Positions 50,428-64,000 of a stretch of DNA of 64,000 nucleotides are shown one piece after another. The stretch is taken from the NCBI GenBank assembly GCA_009741485.1, contig CM019215.1:78128448-78192447 (forward strand), in the 5' to 3' direction. The notes beneath the pieces were generated by a model, which saw only the letters and a list, made by a program, of their open reading frames with translations, searched no databases and was not told the DNA's origin. The position numbers and the translations under genes are program-made. The stretch is from Malurus cyaneus samueli (Eukaryota > Chordata > Aves > Passeriformes > Maluridae). Numbering within the stretch: the stretch's first letter is position 1; the number at the start of each line of letters is the position of its first letter.

Positions 50428-52740
50428 CTCGATCCTAATCTTCCACTGAAAGTTCTCTCATTGGAATCCTGCATCTAAGTAGAAAGATCTTTAATGCTGA
50501 TGCATAACCTAAGTTTCCAAATCAGTGCTCATGGTATTCCCAAACAACCACTCCTCAATCATCCTGATGCAGGGCTTCTCTCACTCTGGTCCACTGTGGG
50601 TGCTGTTTACCTCACTACAGAGAATCAGGTCCTTACATCACAATTCTCACCTTCTATTCTTGAGCTCCCTGTTTTTGCTTCTTCTCAGGGGAAGCCAGTA
50701 AAAATGTCCTGAAAATCCACTTTCATTACCTCCATACTACAAGTCAATTTAGCCTTACTCCTCCAGGGGAAATATTTCAATCAACAGCAGAGCAGAGGTT
50801 ATGCTAGGATAGTGTAATTCCTGACAAATGCTGAGTAGGTCCGATGTCCCAGAATCCCAAGGATTCAGAGCTTCCATACATATCTCATGGTTTGAAAGAC
50901 ATTGTGATGGAAGACACAGACAAAATACATGAGGAGTCCAACAGAGAGCTGCCAGACAACCAGAAATCTCACTTTTTGTCTGTCTCTCAGGGCACCAGAG
51001 ATCATAGCAGCTTGTCTTGGGTCACTGGAAGCAAACATCTTCAAGGTGGGATTCAAATGACAGTGTGAGAAAAAATGTAAATTACTTGTCTCAGTCTCTG
51101 CTTTGTCACAAATAGTGCAATCTTAGGCAGCACTTCCTCTCCAGCTTAATTACACAGCCCCCAAGAGCTGCTATGGCTTTGTCCTGTCACTCTCACTTCT
51201 GCCTTGCTCTTCATGCTATGCCCTTAGCCCTTGTGTTAGTTGTCAGTATCCTGTGCTACCCTCTCCTGATCTGTCACATCCAACTGATCTCATGTCCTTA
51301 GCTGAACTTTACCTCTCAACTGGCCAGGCCTGCAGAAGAGTGTCACCTCATACATCTGACCAGATGTCACAACGCCATTTTTAATGAAAAAACAACCCTC
51401 TTGGAAAAAGACAGAATATATATATAGGAAAAATTATATGCATGAGCATATGTAGAGGAGGTACAAACAGGATACTCTGGAGACAGTGTTTATTAATTTA
51501 TGTAAAGTTTTTTTTCAGAAATTACTTATCATCCTCAGTAAATATAGTTTAATTAATCAGCATCTACCCTTGATCCAAATATTATGTGTCACTTATCTTC
51601 AGTCAGGGATTCAATACTAAATCAGAGGAATAGTTTTCACAAAACCCAATATACATACCCTATTTTTGTGATTTTCTTGTCCTTTTTTTTTCAGTGAATC
51701 ATCAGTTTCACCCCATGATTTCCATAAGAATATAAACCCCAAAAGATTTTCTTCCCTGTGCATCAATTGCAAGACATTGGTTTGTCCATGTTTGTACTAA
51801 GCTTTAAAATATAACTGCCAGCTAATATAATGTATGAGTCCATTAGAAATAATAATATTTGAGAAACAGTTTAATGTAAATATTATCTCCTGATTTTTAA
51901 CTTAATCTAAAAATGTTAAATATACAAATAATATCTTTTGTTAGAAAATGTCAGTCAAAAATATAAAAGTAAATTTGTTTAAATTTCGATTCATACATAT
52001 TTAATTATGCTCTGATATATGTTGTGCCTACTAAATGAAAAAAGGATTTTAAGTCTGTTTTTTTCAAAGTGCTCATCTCTTACAACTTATTTCAATTCAA
52101 ATTCCACTTGCTGAGCAGCTTGGTACAAGAGGATGTATTTAGTGTTGTATAGATGTAAATATTAACAGAGAACTCTGACTTTAGGTGGTCATGTTTCAAA
52201 CTTTCTTTATATGGCATATTAAATTTATTTCATTGACCATAAGTAAACCCACAAGTGTGCTATATTTCATACAGTAAGAAAATCTGTAGCATTTTTTTAG
52301 ATAACTAAGAAACATTACTTGCAAATCACTTTAAATTTAAGCCTGGATTACAGAGAAAATATTTTGAAACTCTGTGATAACTTGCTGCCAAAATACTGTT
52401 TACATTGACAATTTAATATGGTGGAAAAATAACAGTTTTCTATTTAGTGAAATTTAGGACCTGATCTAGATGGGAATTGCTTCCATAATAGAACTCACAA
52501 AAGCTGTCAGGCAGCAGGTTATGTAGCATTGCCGGTGAAATGAAATGAAATTTTGAAAGGTAATACACCTTTGCCAAAAGATAATTGGGCACTCTGCATA
52601 GGTTACTTCTCAAGGAGGAGGTTTTCATCTTATATATGGCAAAAAACTACTGAAGCTTGCTGATTTCATTAGTACAGTGGACATTCTCAGTGTTTATCCA
52701 GCATGAGTACTTACATTATCTAAGCATCATTACATCTGAG
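50428..52740. other. intergenic DNA, unidentified, no gene seen
   Basis: 50,430-51,400 is richer in GC than the surroundings and has open frames of 60-75 codons on both strands. It might be an older transposable element, perhaps more of the CR1 insertion, but I could not match it. 51,400-52,740 is AT-rich and unremarkable. Confidence 0.45.
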
Positions 52741-52826
52741 GATTGAGTTATTCTTTAAGTGCTTCAAGAGGTAAAATAAGATTAAATGGAACAGAGTTAA
52801 AGCAGCCAAGTTCCTCCCCTGCCATT
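52741..52826 (-). repeat. copy of an interspersed repeat also present at 50,355-50,427
   Basis: On the minus strand both copies share 'taactctg', 'acctctt', 'cactta' and 'ataactc', with matching spacing. On the plus strand the shared words are 'aagaggtaaa', 'taag' and 'agagttaaa'. I estimate about three quarters identity over 70 bases. The first copy abuts the minus-strand CR1 fragment, so this may be an upstream part of CR1, but I cannot confirm the family. The strand is given by analogy with that copy. Confidence 0.55.
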
Positions 52827-52996
52827 CACACAGAGAAGCATATAATAGGCAACAAGCCTTGTCCAAAATGTCCACCTTTTCAATACTGATGGAAAGCCAG
52901 ACATGAAGGTGTGTGTTCTCCCATTTAAACTGATAAATTAAATTATCAGCCAATCATACCAGGGTATGCAAGTCACCTTAGTTTTTCATTTGCTTG

Positions 52997-52998
<2 letters not shown>

Positions 52999-53035
<37 letters not shown>
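52999..53035. repeat. T homopolymer, about 37 bases
   Basis: The longest pure homopolymer in the window after 'tgcttggg'. No element body was identified beside it. Confidence 0.9.
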
Positions 53036-53039
<4 letters not shown>

Positions 53040-55047
53040 GTTCTCAGAAATCACTTAAAAATGAAAACTTCAGTTAATTAGAGAGAAGGAAACTAAGTCT
53101 TTGTTGTCTCCAGACCCAATGATCACATGAAGACTGCACTCTGTCCTGCCTGTTGGGGTATGTTTTGATGAGATTTTCCCACATCACACATGGGGCTTTA
53201 AATTTTAATTTAAAGTTTTCTGCCCTTTCCCATGATATCACAAAAGTGTCGCTCTCTCTCTTTAATAGTTTACATCTCGAACAATAGCAGAATAGGGAAG
53301 TGGGTGAGAGAATATTCTGGAAGAATATTCCTAAATCACTAAATCATCTTAACTGAATTCTCATTTTTGATATTCATCATATTCCATTTTTGAATCAGGA
53401 ATAATCACTGACTGTGCATCACTTGTCTGCCTTAAAAACTGAGGTTATAAGGGCTGCTTCTAACATCCGTATGGAGCTAAGGTTGGCATAACAAACTGGC
53501 AAGGAAATAGCTGATGTGTCATGGCTATGGAAATTCCCAAAACCAAAGCCTTGTTTATGCAAAGTTACTTTTAACAGGTTTTGAGACTTTCTCACCAATC
53601 ACGATATTTGAAATGTATGCCGTAAGTTAAGGTTTTATAAATCTATACATGAAATTGTGCAATGGAATAAGATAATATATGAAATTAAATATGTAATAGA
53701 TACTGTATATAGTATAAAACATAGTGGAAATTATTTCATTAAGTCTAGATGAAATGTAAACTGAAAAGAAAGAAGGCAATTATTTAACTCTAAAGACAAG
53801 GAAATAACTTCTAAAATATATTAAAAAAAAAAAAAAAAAACCTACTGTGTTAAAATAAAGCTAGTTTCACTCATACAGTACAATTTAAGTCAGTAAGTCT
53901 ACATTAACAATAATTCCCCTACACTTAGGGATGTTTAGTATATAGCTTGGAAAATTTTAATTATTAATGAAATGCAGATTCTTTATACCAAAGCGTGTTG
54001 ACCAGTGAAGCATTTTATCAAGGATTCTAATATACTGATTTTCTCCAGAAATTTATAAATCCAAATTGGAAATTTTTCCTGTTCATTCAAAATAACAATT
54101 ATTTCAGACAACTTATATTGCTTATATTACAACTCAGTCTAATATGGTAAATTTTTATGGTGATCTAAAGAACACAGTAAGTTTCTTACAATATTCTTTC
54201 AGAGTTTATTAAATTATCAGGATAAAACTAAAAGGTGGTGTATCATCTTGATATTATAAAAATATTTACTATTTTTTTTATTTTATTTTTATGTCATAGT
54301 TACAGAACAATATTACTTCGTATTTTATTCTTCCCCAGGTAATTTTAATTCTAGATAAAGTGGCTAATCTTTCTCCACAGATGATTTTCTTTTACTTCCT
54401 GTACTTTAATCCTGTTATTTTCTTAAATTTAGACTTTATGTATGTAGCTGACTTTACTGGACTAAAACACACTCCTTGAAAGGAAAAGATTTAATATGTT
54501 TGCTCACCTCTGGCATTTTAAAGTACATCTTACATATGTCAGATTTTAAAGAATATGATTTCAGAACTTTCTGAGTATAGCTCTTCTTGTATTCTGATAA
54601 AATCAAGTAATGCAGTCGAATGTGCCAGTAAATAGGGAAACCCTTGGTACTTACAGGATTTTATTTGTAATGTAAAAGGTAGAATTCAGTCATATCAGTG
54701 AGGCAGTGTGAGGTTCGTGCACATTTGTTAGAACTCCACATAAATCAGTGAGTTTCTCAGATTTTAAATGCCCCAAAAAAGATCACAGTATCATATGATA
54801 TAATCTAACACATACTTAAATCAGTGAAATTACAATATGAAGAATATAATTATGTGGATTTTTTCTTCAAATTTTACACCTTGGAAGCTATCAGATTATC
54901 AAGAGCTGATAGCTAGAGATTCATTCAACGCTTTCCTAGTTGATTCATTTCAGGCTTATTTTTGCACCTAATGGAGATGCTAACTTTTCTTGTCACATTG
55001 TCATATACTTGCATCTTTCATCTGACAGCCACATGAGACACTACAAG

Positions 55048-55099
55048 CTCTGAAATACTTGAACAGTACATCTAACTCTGAAATACTTGAACAGTACAT
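55048..55099. repeat. 24-base perfect direct repeat, period 28
   Basis: 'ctctgaaatacttgaacagt' plus 'acat' occurs at 55,048-55,071 and again at 55,076-55,099, separated by 'ctaa'. A perfect match shows a recent local duplication or an assembly duplication. Confidence 0.9.
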
Positions 55100-55560
55100 T
55101 TTATATTTTTCAAGAAACAGCCACTGTCTTTAGGGCATCATTTAATTATTTCCCATTATTTGATAAAGGAGGTGCTGCAACTGCATAGCAGACATGATCA
55201 CTTGGGGAAAAAAGTCACATTTTCAGTAACTTTTAGACTATTTTGGTTTTGTTAATCCTTCATAAGTAGCCTAGAGTAGTAAAATTGCAAATTTGAATTG
55301 CAACGTTGCTGGAGATACACCTGAAGCCTATGCAGTGCCTCAGTAGTTGTGGCTAAACAGAAATTGATGATATTTGATATATTTATTTTATTGTTATGTA
55401 TTTGGTACATAGCAAGTGATAAGAAAAAGACTGAAAAATAAAGAAATTATAATTTCACTGGATTTTTAGCATTGCATGCAATTCTCAGGAACTGATTCAA
55501 ATGTGTGTAAAGTTCCCCTTCATGTTTTCAGGTTATACTTAAATGCCAGAAAGAGAAAGG

Positions 55561-55583
55561 ATTTTTTTTTTTTTTTTTTTTTT
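55561..55583. repeat. T homopolymer
   Basis: A run of about 23 T followed by 'aaatagg'. Another T run lies at about 55,620-55,630. Simple repeats. Confidence 0.85.
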
Positions 55584-58500
55584 AAATAGGCAATTCATAC
55601 ACAAGTTGAGAGGCAACTATTTTTTTTTTTAATCACTCCTTGAATAACTTTAAAAATGACAATGTGGCCTTTATGCTTTTTTTTTGGTTTGTCTTGCTTA
55701 GGATTTTTTAATCATAATGTGCACTAATAACTTTCAGGTATATATTTTTTAGGGTTACAGTAGAGAGAATAGAAGTATTTATGTCTTCCCTTTGAAAAAG
55801 AGTACTATTAACTGGTTCCTCACGTGTTCATTTCCTGTTTAGGGTAAACTGTATCAAATGAAATCCTGACATTTTTAAAATTAAAACTTGCGAGCCCCCT
55901 GTAGTTGTAGAACAGAGTTGGCTACAGAGGCATTCAGACAAGTTTGTCCTCCTTTAGGGAACAGCTAGCCCTCACTCCACCATGACAAAATGGAGCTATT
56001 TTTCTAAGTGAATTGAAACTCTTAAAATTTGTCATGAATTTTACCCCTAAATACCTTTTTATTCCTAGAAATTTGAATATGTATTTTTAAGCTTCAGTCT
56101 CTGCTAATTTAATAACAGGATTTCCTGAGTAATTGTAGCAATGCTCTCTGCCTGCTAGTTATGCTGATTTCAGTCAGCAGTTCATGGAGCATCATCAAAA
56201 TCTGGCAAATTGTCAAGGACATTCTGGAAGCCCACAATACTGTGAGTCTGACACTTCTCTTGATTCCTATTTTAAAGTGATCCTGGAGTTGACTGCTGAG
56301 TTTCAGTTTGTTAAGGGAAGTGTCCTGTCTGATTTAAACCTTCCATATGGATTTTGTGCCTCCCGTGGCAACAAGAGTGGATTTTGCTTTAATTTTCTCT
56401 GGAAATAACAATGGATTTCCAAGTTGGAATACTTGGGTAGATTTATTCACTTTTGGATGAACTGTCTGCAGCCTCACAGCTTCAGATATTAGTTGCATTA
56501 TTTGCATTCTTACAAATAATCGATCATGAAGCACATGAATTTATGAATTCTCTTCAAGCAAAAAAAACCAAAAAAAATACCCCAAGTTAAAACCTGCACT
56601 GAGAGGAGGAAAATCCTGGTGTGTTGATGTTAAGCAGAATGAATAGTATTATGTTAATGTTGCAAGTTTTGTGTGCTCTTCCCTTTACAGCTTTGGCTAG
56701 TGAGTGCCAGCTGCTGTGCAGTGCACAGATTAGACTGGGATGAACAACATTGTTCACAAATATTCCAGTCTTTTCTGTTTCTAATGTATGCAGGATTCAC
56801 TCAGGAATCACTTAAAGAATAATTAAAATTTTAGAAAGATAAAAATCTTACAAGTTTATGCATTTTTAAGTACTCAGGACAGTAGATATAGCAAAAAAAA
56901 AAAAAAAAATATAGCCTGCTGATGCGTTGATGACTTGGGAAAAAAAGCAGATTCACTGTAGAAGGGGACTTGCAAATTCACAAAATTATGCAGTTAGTAG
57001 GGGAAAAAAAAAGACTATCATCAAAACTGGTAGCTTTCATCAGACAGCTCTGAAAGGAGTGTAAGACATGCTTTAACACTCCTCTTGGAGATGTAAATCC
57101 CTATATTTACTATGTTGTTGAGCCTAATTTGCCTGTCCACAGAGTTTGATTCTTGCCAAAACCACTCCTCCACTCTTTGTTGCTGGAAACAAACCACATC
57201 TGTCTCTGGATGTCAGCTCGATCCTTGAGAGTTGTATACCAATGAGGAAGAATAAAAAGCCCTTGCAATATTTAGAAGCAGGCTCTGTTCATTCAGCTAA
57301 GAAGCCCCAGAGATGTAATTACAAAGCAGGTGACTGGCTGCTATGTATGTTGATCTTTAATCAACGCATACTCAAAGCTAGAAACACATAGTACAAGAAA
57401 ACAATTAGTTAATTTAATAGCTAAAGAAAAATCAAATGGGAATATGTTAAGAGCAGCTCATTACCATGCAAGCATCTTGTGTCATAAAACACAACTTTAT
57501 TTGGAACCTATATGATAATTTTACTGAAAAAAATTGTTGAAAAGGTTAAAATGTCAATTGCCAACTAGAAGCATTTTAAATAAAAACCAGTCAAAACTTT
57601 CATTTTATATTTATTAATTATGTTTCCCTGCCTTTTTTTGTGAATATTAATTTAGAAATATGAAAAAAAAACCAAAACAATTAGCCACAAAGCCATTGTA
57701 TTTGGTAATTCTATGTTCTCTAGCTCCACTAAATAAAGTTTTTCCTAATTAACACTGGTTTGAGAAAGGAGGAAGTTTGTTCTCTTTTGGATGAAAATAA
57801 TCAATAGCAATAGAAAGATGTGACAGAGTTCAACACTTTCTTGAGTTCTTTCCCTTATCAAAGACAACATGGCCTGCTATGATCACATGATAAATTAATG
57901 AACTTAATTAATCTGTATGAAATATGATTATGTAATTAGACACTTTCCCTTCCCAAGCAAAGGTAGATTTTCCCTTTGTAAACATACCTAGCTCCACAAG
58001 TAGCCATACTTGTTCCACTATGCAGTTTATTTATTTTAACTGCTTTTATTCTGTTGCATAATTTTAGACATTTATATTATGGCTTCAGATTTAAATTTGA
58101 TTTGTTTATCTTTTTTGTTGCCTGTTCATATCACTTTCACTTTTCATTTCACATTATCAAGTTGTCTGAGCCACAAAAAAAATGACAGCACATAGGAGAA
58201 TATCCTACCTTTATGTGCTTAAAATATTATAAATCCTTTTTTTAAATAAAAGAACATGGGAACATTTCCCCTCATGGGAAAATATTATATATTTGTATAT
58301 ATATGGTTCTATATGAAAAAAATAGAATTATCAGAAAATCAGTTGGAATTTTTAATGCCATACCTTTTCTTAAACATATAACTTCTGGTTACACATGGTT
58401 ATGGTAGTTTATACTCGCTTGAAGATGGTGCTGTAGTAGCATTTGGAAAAAAAAAAAAAAAAAGGAGAAAAAATTGTAAGGGTGTAGAATGTTTACATCT

Positions 58501-60731
58501 GGTCAAATCCTTTACTCTAGTCAGCCCCTGGTGTAGAAAATGTTTGGCTACTTTTCTGGAAATCCTTTTTTTTTACCCTGGTCCCTTTGAGTCTCAAGGT
58601 GTGTGCAGGACATGATTTAAGTGATTTCTTCTGTGGCTGTAGCCTGATAACTCTGATTTTCTCCTGCCTACTGTGGGCAGTCAAGAAGTCCAGTGAGGAT
58701 TGAAACCTGCTTGGTGAGATTCTGATTTGATATTTGCTGGATCCTGACCCATGGGAATGAACAACTCATGTAATACTGTTCCACTGATATAAAACATACT
58801 TCTAAACATCACAAGTTCTTTCTATAAATCTATTTATTGTGTTAGCAATGTCTTTCTTCCTGGCCCTTCCCCCTCCCCATTCTTGTCTATATTTTACAAA
58901 GTGAGGAGCAAAACCAGAACCCCCTCAGCAAATCTCGATCAAAATGAGTCTACTTAGTTTTACATACCGAGTGTGCTAGAAAAAAAAAAAAGCAGTTAGA
59001 GGAGTGGAAGAGACTGGCAAAAAAATGTAATAGAAAGTCTACCTGAAGTGAGAGAGAAGAAAATTATACAGAGAAAAAGCAATATATTTCAATGGGAGGG
59101 CTCTATGCAGTAGGAGCAGCTAAATGATAGATTACTCTGAGTAAATGTAAATATATATTTCTGCATTCTGTTATTGAACTGGCTTCAGTAAATCGACACC
59201 TCTTGTAACCTCCATGAGGAATAAATAGAAATTGGATTCTTCATGAGCAAGGAAACCACATTAGTGTACAATATTTTACCTGTTAGTGCCAATAAAAATA
59301 CAGCCATTCTGCTGTAAGAATACGTGTTTGACAGAGAAGCTTCCCTGAATGAATTAAATTGTATATAATTTTTTGTTATTTAACATAATTTTCTTTCAGC
59401 CCATTGCTTTTGAAGGCCAAGTAAGCTTACAGAAATAATAAGGAAGAATCTGATCTTTTACAATTTATTGATGCATTTCACCTTTCACTGCTAACTGTAT
59501 TTATGAGTTCCTTAAATGCACTTTCAGGTCCTGATTCAACAAAGTGCTTAGAAGCAAACCTACATTTGAGAATGAGGGCTAAAATCAATAGGATGACTTA
59601 AGCATTTATATTGTCAGTTCAAGCATCTTGCTGATTTGGAATGTCAAGTGAATTAGAGGCCGATGGTTGTATATATCTCATTTGGTGGTTAGCAAGGAGG
59701 AAAGGATGTAAACTGCACAGCAGGTTGAAGGCTTTGGAGGACCTGAACAGAATTGTCTCGCAAGTTTTCTTTCCAAATTAAGTCAAACCCTATTCCCTTA
59801 CTGAAAGTCTAGGTGGGATGCTGCATTACAGACTTGGATATATCTAAATCAGTCTGGTGAATGTCGTCACATAACTCAAAATTTCAGTTTTGGCTGAGAA
59901 TCATAGCTTTTATGCTCCTTCTCCCATATCTGATGTTTTATGCTACATTTGCCTGGAGATATGTGAATTCATACCAGGCATCCTTATGTTCCTTATTGGA
60001 TATAGAATATGTGTTTATATCTGAGAACAAAAAAAATTGCAAATTACAGTATCTCAATGAATGCAGGGATTTCTAATTAAAAGCAAGATTAAAAATAATT
60101 GAAAAGCTCCTTAAATGTGCATTAGGAAGAAGGCTGGTAATGGCTTGTTGTTTTCCCATCTCCTTTCCTACTTGGTATGTGACAATATTATTACTTGATT
60201 TTTCTTTCTCTTACATTAGAACACTGCTTCTTTTTACATGGTTAACACTATTTTTTTCTGGTTTTGCCTCCATCTTCTGTGTGATGCTTTTCTTTCCCTG
60301 ACTCATTTCAATGTGCATTAAAACTGAGAAAGCTCTGTCTGAAGGTGTTTATAAACATTGGTTCCCTTTAATATGTTTAATTAATATGTCTTGTATATAC
60401 TCTCAAAGTGAAAAAAGAAAATTCATTGAAGTGCTTATAAATAAAGGAGTTTATAAACAACAGGAAAGGGCAGTGAGCCATTTAATTCATAAGCCCTTTC
60501 GCTTTTTTGCTTCAGTTCTATTCACCATAAAATGTGACCAGGAGAATGTGAGTGAATGTGAACAAAGTATTTCTTGGTGGTACTATCTTGCATTACAGGA
60601 TCAGCTTTCAGGACTCACTTTATTTCTTTTGTTTCTTGATATGTGATATCAAGATTTTAATGCCACAACATTTTAGCAGACCCATCTCTGCTTGTTCAAA
60701 AGAGCAGTTATCTGACAGAGCACTGTGGAGG

Positions 60732-60771
60732 TTTTCTTTTTCTTTTCTTTTTTTTTTTTTTTTTTCTTTTT
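60732..60771. repeat. pyrimidine run (TTTTC/T)n
   Basis: About 40 bases of T with a few C, of the same type as the tract at 15,533 but short and not followed by any change in texture. Confidence 0.8.
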
Positions 60772-63700
60772 GGGTTATTTTAAGGTAGATTTAAAAAAGA
60801 AGAAAGTAAAAGTCAAAAAAAAAGTATACTCTCATTTTTTAATTATATAGAAATTATTAATATATTTTCAAGTTCTCTCTTTAATACCTTTTATCAAAAA
60901 AAAAAAAAAAAAGTTGATGCCTAACAGAAAGGAAAAGAATGGAAAGGAATGGAGAAAGTCTTACATGAGTCTAGAAAATTGATTGTTTTAAGTAAGTTTC
61001 TGGGACTCAAGTCAATTATATATCTATCATACTGATTAAATAAGTCTTCAGTAAACATTAATATTTTCTGTGAGATGATTTACAACTCAAAGGATCTGTG
61101 GCTTATCAGGAGACAAAAGGCTATTCCACCTTCAATTTATTTTTTTCTTTAAAAAAAAAAAAAAAAAAATTCTTCAATAGGCAAATTTTGCGTTAGTTTT
61201 AACCAACAGTGTTTACACTTGAACCACAAATCTCTTCAAAGAAAGAAAAAAATAATCCATAATTCATCAAAGAGCATAGTACACAGACCTATCTGTGATT
61301 ATCTCAAGGTGTAGTCAAAATGCACCTTTACCTTAATGGAAAAAAATTGGCAAAAACACAATTCCACAAGTTGGGAGGGGAAAAATGAAGCAGGAAGAAA
61401 CACATAAAATTTCCACAGAAATAAAGAAAATAGCTTTTCTTTTAAACAGAAATGCATTTGTGACCCAAAAAGGAAAAGAGTGACCACAGGGTAAGAGGTT
61501 TTTTAGGAACACAGTGGTTTTCCTACTTATGCCTGAAGACAAGTGAGCAAACTAAAATAAAAGTGCTTTTCAACAAGGTAGTTCCAGATATTGCAGGTTG
61601 ATTTAGTCTAAAATATGTAAGAAAGAGAGTTGACTCTGCCTTTGGGGAAGGTTATCCTAAAGGAGTGAGATGTTTTCTCATATATACACAGCCCTAAGGC
61701 ACAGTCAGACTTCTGGAAACAGCAAATGACATTTTGCAATGACATCAACTCTCTACCCTGATGCTGAAACTGAACAGGTTTGCTTGTATAGGGACAGATG
61801 GCCAGCGTGAACAGCTCAAGAAAAAATAATTTGGAAAATGAGATTTGCCTTTATCTTTCCAGGTCATATTCCTATTATTTGGGGCAGGACTTGATTGTCT
61901 TTTCCATTTCCCTTAACCAAAAGCTTGGGAATGCATATTGTTTAACCATCTCCTACCCCACAGGTAAGCTCGACCACAAACCTGTGACTGCACTGTGAAT
62001 CTGCTGGTGTGACAGAATCCACTTGGACAGTGACACTTGGAGAGTTAATCAATGCACACACATGTGCCCGCTGTCATGCATAAGGGGATTGAGACACAAG
62101 AGAATTTACTGCTTATGATGAATAAATGCATGGCAAGAGATAATTCATAGCAATTTTTGTTTTCAATTTTCTTCAGCCTGCTGGGAGAGAGAAGCTCCTA
62201 TAATTTATGTTTTGCAGTGTCAAGTGAGTAGGTAAAAGCACAGGTTGTGGGATATTGAATTATAGTATGACCCTTCTGTACATTAGCCTCTCCTCAGTTC
62301 CTGCATGTATCCATGTATTCATGCTCCCTCCTCACAGCACCTCAGAATAAAAATGATGTTTCACCTCTTCTTTGAGCTTTCTCAGTAGTTGATGGATAGG
62401 CTGCTGTTTGCTTTAGCACTTTTAGACAAGTTTTGTAATATATTTCTGTGATTAACACAGAACATCTGATGCACAGTAAATTCAGCTTTGCTGAGAAACC
62501 TTCGTCTTGAAATGAAGTAATTTGTGATAATTGAATGACAACTGATATTTAACAATTAAAAACACTGAGAAATGCAAAAGGAGGAGGAAACTGGTGAAGA
62601 CGTTAGTATTTGCCTGACCAAGGAAGTACTAATTAGCTCAGTGATATGCAGAGATTTCAGGTACTTGTAGTTCACACTTTTAAACATTGAAAGGAAGGGA
62701 AATGAAATCAAAACTGAAATTTAGTCAGTTAGTTTAGTCAACTGAGTCCAAGCAAGCATTTATTGTTGAAGGTTTCTTGGTGAAATAAGATCTTACTTGT
62801 TCACACTGTTTTATTCCAACCCCAGTATACCCTAAAATAGCATTACAAACAGCAGTATCTATGGATATTAGCATCCAAATTCATAAAATGCAGAGAAATC
62901 TCTGCTCATCTTTCTGGAAAAATATTTTATATATATTAAAGTTCATATGTATCCCTCGTTGCCTTTTCCTTCAGGATCACGAACATGAATAGGACTGCAG
63001 GAACAGATGTACATATGTACAGGCACTATGGTTTGCATTTTATCCATACTTAAACAGTGACACACTTCTGAATAAGCACAGCTAAAGGAGTGTGTCACAA
63101 AGCCAAACAGATGAAGATCTAAAGAGAACTTTCCTGCAGAGAATGGGTCCACAGACATGGTAGACCAAGCTTTAATAAATTTAAGTTTGGTTCTCGTTGG
63201 CAAGGAAAACCTTGGTGACAGAAAGGATGTTGAATGGCTGTGAATTTTCTGGGAATAGTACAAAAATTGTCTCGGGGACTACGCAACATTGTCTACAAAG
63301 AGCCATATAGCATCCCTATTGAAATTAAATAGAAAAATAAATGAAAAATAGAAAATTAAATGGAAAAATGACACTGCTTCTTGATCTGTTTGGAAATTAT
63401 TCTGCTACAAGGGCTTTCATTTTTCAGTTCCCCTCCAATATAACTAATCTGCACAGTTGTGTTTAATGACTATTGCCACAGAATACATAGATATGCATAT
63501 CTGGTAGAAAATTAGATACCGGTTTGATCAAAGTGTTAAAGACCAATAAATCAGGATAGCTTCAGACTTCAAAGCTACTGTTACTGGGTTGTGTGCATTA
63601 CCAAGTGAGTATCAATCATGATCATTACATTTATCAAACAATTGGTGTTCACAAACTCACCCAAACTTGCTGACATGCAATACCATGGAACATATGCAGC

Positions 63701-63856
63701 ATAGTTAGAACTGATGGCTGTAGCCCTTCACTGCCCAAGGTCAGGGTGATTAAACTTGAGATTTTGTTGAGAAGTCAGAATTGAAATAGGTCTCCTTCTG
63801 TTTACATCCTTATTCCTTTTTCATCATTCCTTTGCCAGCCCCATCCCTAAAAGAAA

Positions 63857-64000
63857 TTCATAGAATCAAAGAATCATTTAGGTTGGAAAAGACCTCTAAG
63901 ATCACTAAGTCCAACCATTAAAGCAGCATTTTCAAGTCCACCACTGAACCATGATTCTAAGCTCCATCTACGCATCTTTGAAATATCTACAAGGATGGTG
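63857..64000 (-). mobile_element. CR1 LINE fragment, minus strand, runs off the window
   Basis: 'catagaatcaaagaatcatt' is the reversed CR1 terminus. It is followed by 'ggttggaaaagacctctaag', 'atcactaagtccaaccatt', 'aagtccaccactgaaccat', 'gctccatctacgcatcttt' and 'ctacaaggatggtg', which is the CR1 3' untranslated region in reverse order and only mildly diverged. The element continues beyond the right edge, so its full length is unknown. Confidence 0.9.

Larger units (their letters stand above)
52827..63856. other. long intergenic stretch, no gene seen
   Basis: About 11 kb of AT-rich, CpG-poor DNA. It holds a T run at 52,999-53,035, an A run at 53,821-53,840, a 24-base direct repeat at 55,048-55,099, T runs near 55,561 and 55,620, A runs near 56,894, 58,446, 60,895 and 61,151, and a pyrimidine run at 60,732-60,771. 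The longest open frame (60,311-60,646, 111 codons, +) shows no recognisable domain. No RNA gene was recognised. Confidence 0.55.

Noticed and set aside
60311..60646. 111-codon open frame
   Set aside because: No recognised homology or motif; treated as chance in AT-rich DNA.
61798..61998. 66-codon open frame overlapping a good splice-donor-like 'caggtaagc'
   Set aside because: A single donor-like site without a matching acceptor or recognisable protein is not enough to call an exon.

Overview
This window looks like an AT-rich, gene-poor stretch of a bird nuclear genome. The evidence is the set of interspersed repeats. There are several CR1 (chicken repeat 1) LINE copies with the typical 3' end and frequent remnants of the 'catagaatcatagaatc' tail. 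There are also three long terminal repeats of kinds that are common in avian endogenous retroviruses. I see no intact protein-coding gene, no tRNA or rRNA gene, no CRISPR array and no bacterial-type gene organisation. The longest open frames are under 120 codons; they fall in low-complexity tracts, in repeats or in sequence I do not recognise.

Layout. 1-4,380: a CR1 3' tail (725-873), one LTR (1,340-1,922) and a second, different LTR of about 1 kb (3,341-4,379), all on the + strand. 4,380-15,530: unique AT-rich DNA with one truncated LTR (9,869-10,099). 15,533-15,779: a long C/T-only microsatellite built on CTTTTT. About 16,300-25,640: an anomalous block whose base texture differs from both flanks. 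By eye its CpG dinucleotides are roughly six times denser than in the flank, homopolymers are rarer, and familiar repeats are almost absent. Two islands inside it (23,480-24,056 and 24,156-24,540) read like normal bird DNA, and a damaged but recognisable CR1 tail sits at 21,416-21,606. 25,640-44,600: ordinary unique AT-rich DNA with short CR1 debris and microsatellites. 44,598-47,430: a CR1-rich cluster, with a back-to-back inverted pair and then a copy carrying the decayed C-terminal end of CR1 ORF2. 49,930-50,427: a minus-strand CR1 fragment from inside the reverse transcriptase region. 52,741-52,826: a second copy of a repeat also seen at 50,355-50,427. 63,857-64,000: a minus-strand CR1 tail that runs off the window.

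The most important observation is the anomalous block. My preferred explanation is technical: poorly corrected long-read sequence filling a gap next to the pyrimidine tract. A real foreign or unmethylated insert, or a badly decayed repeat array, cannot be excluded from sequence alone. I found no convincing evidence of a new functional system.
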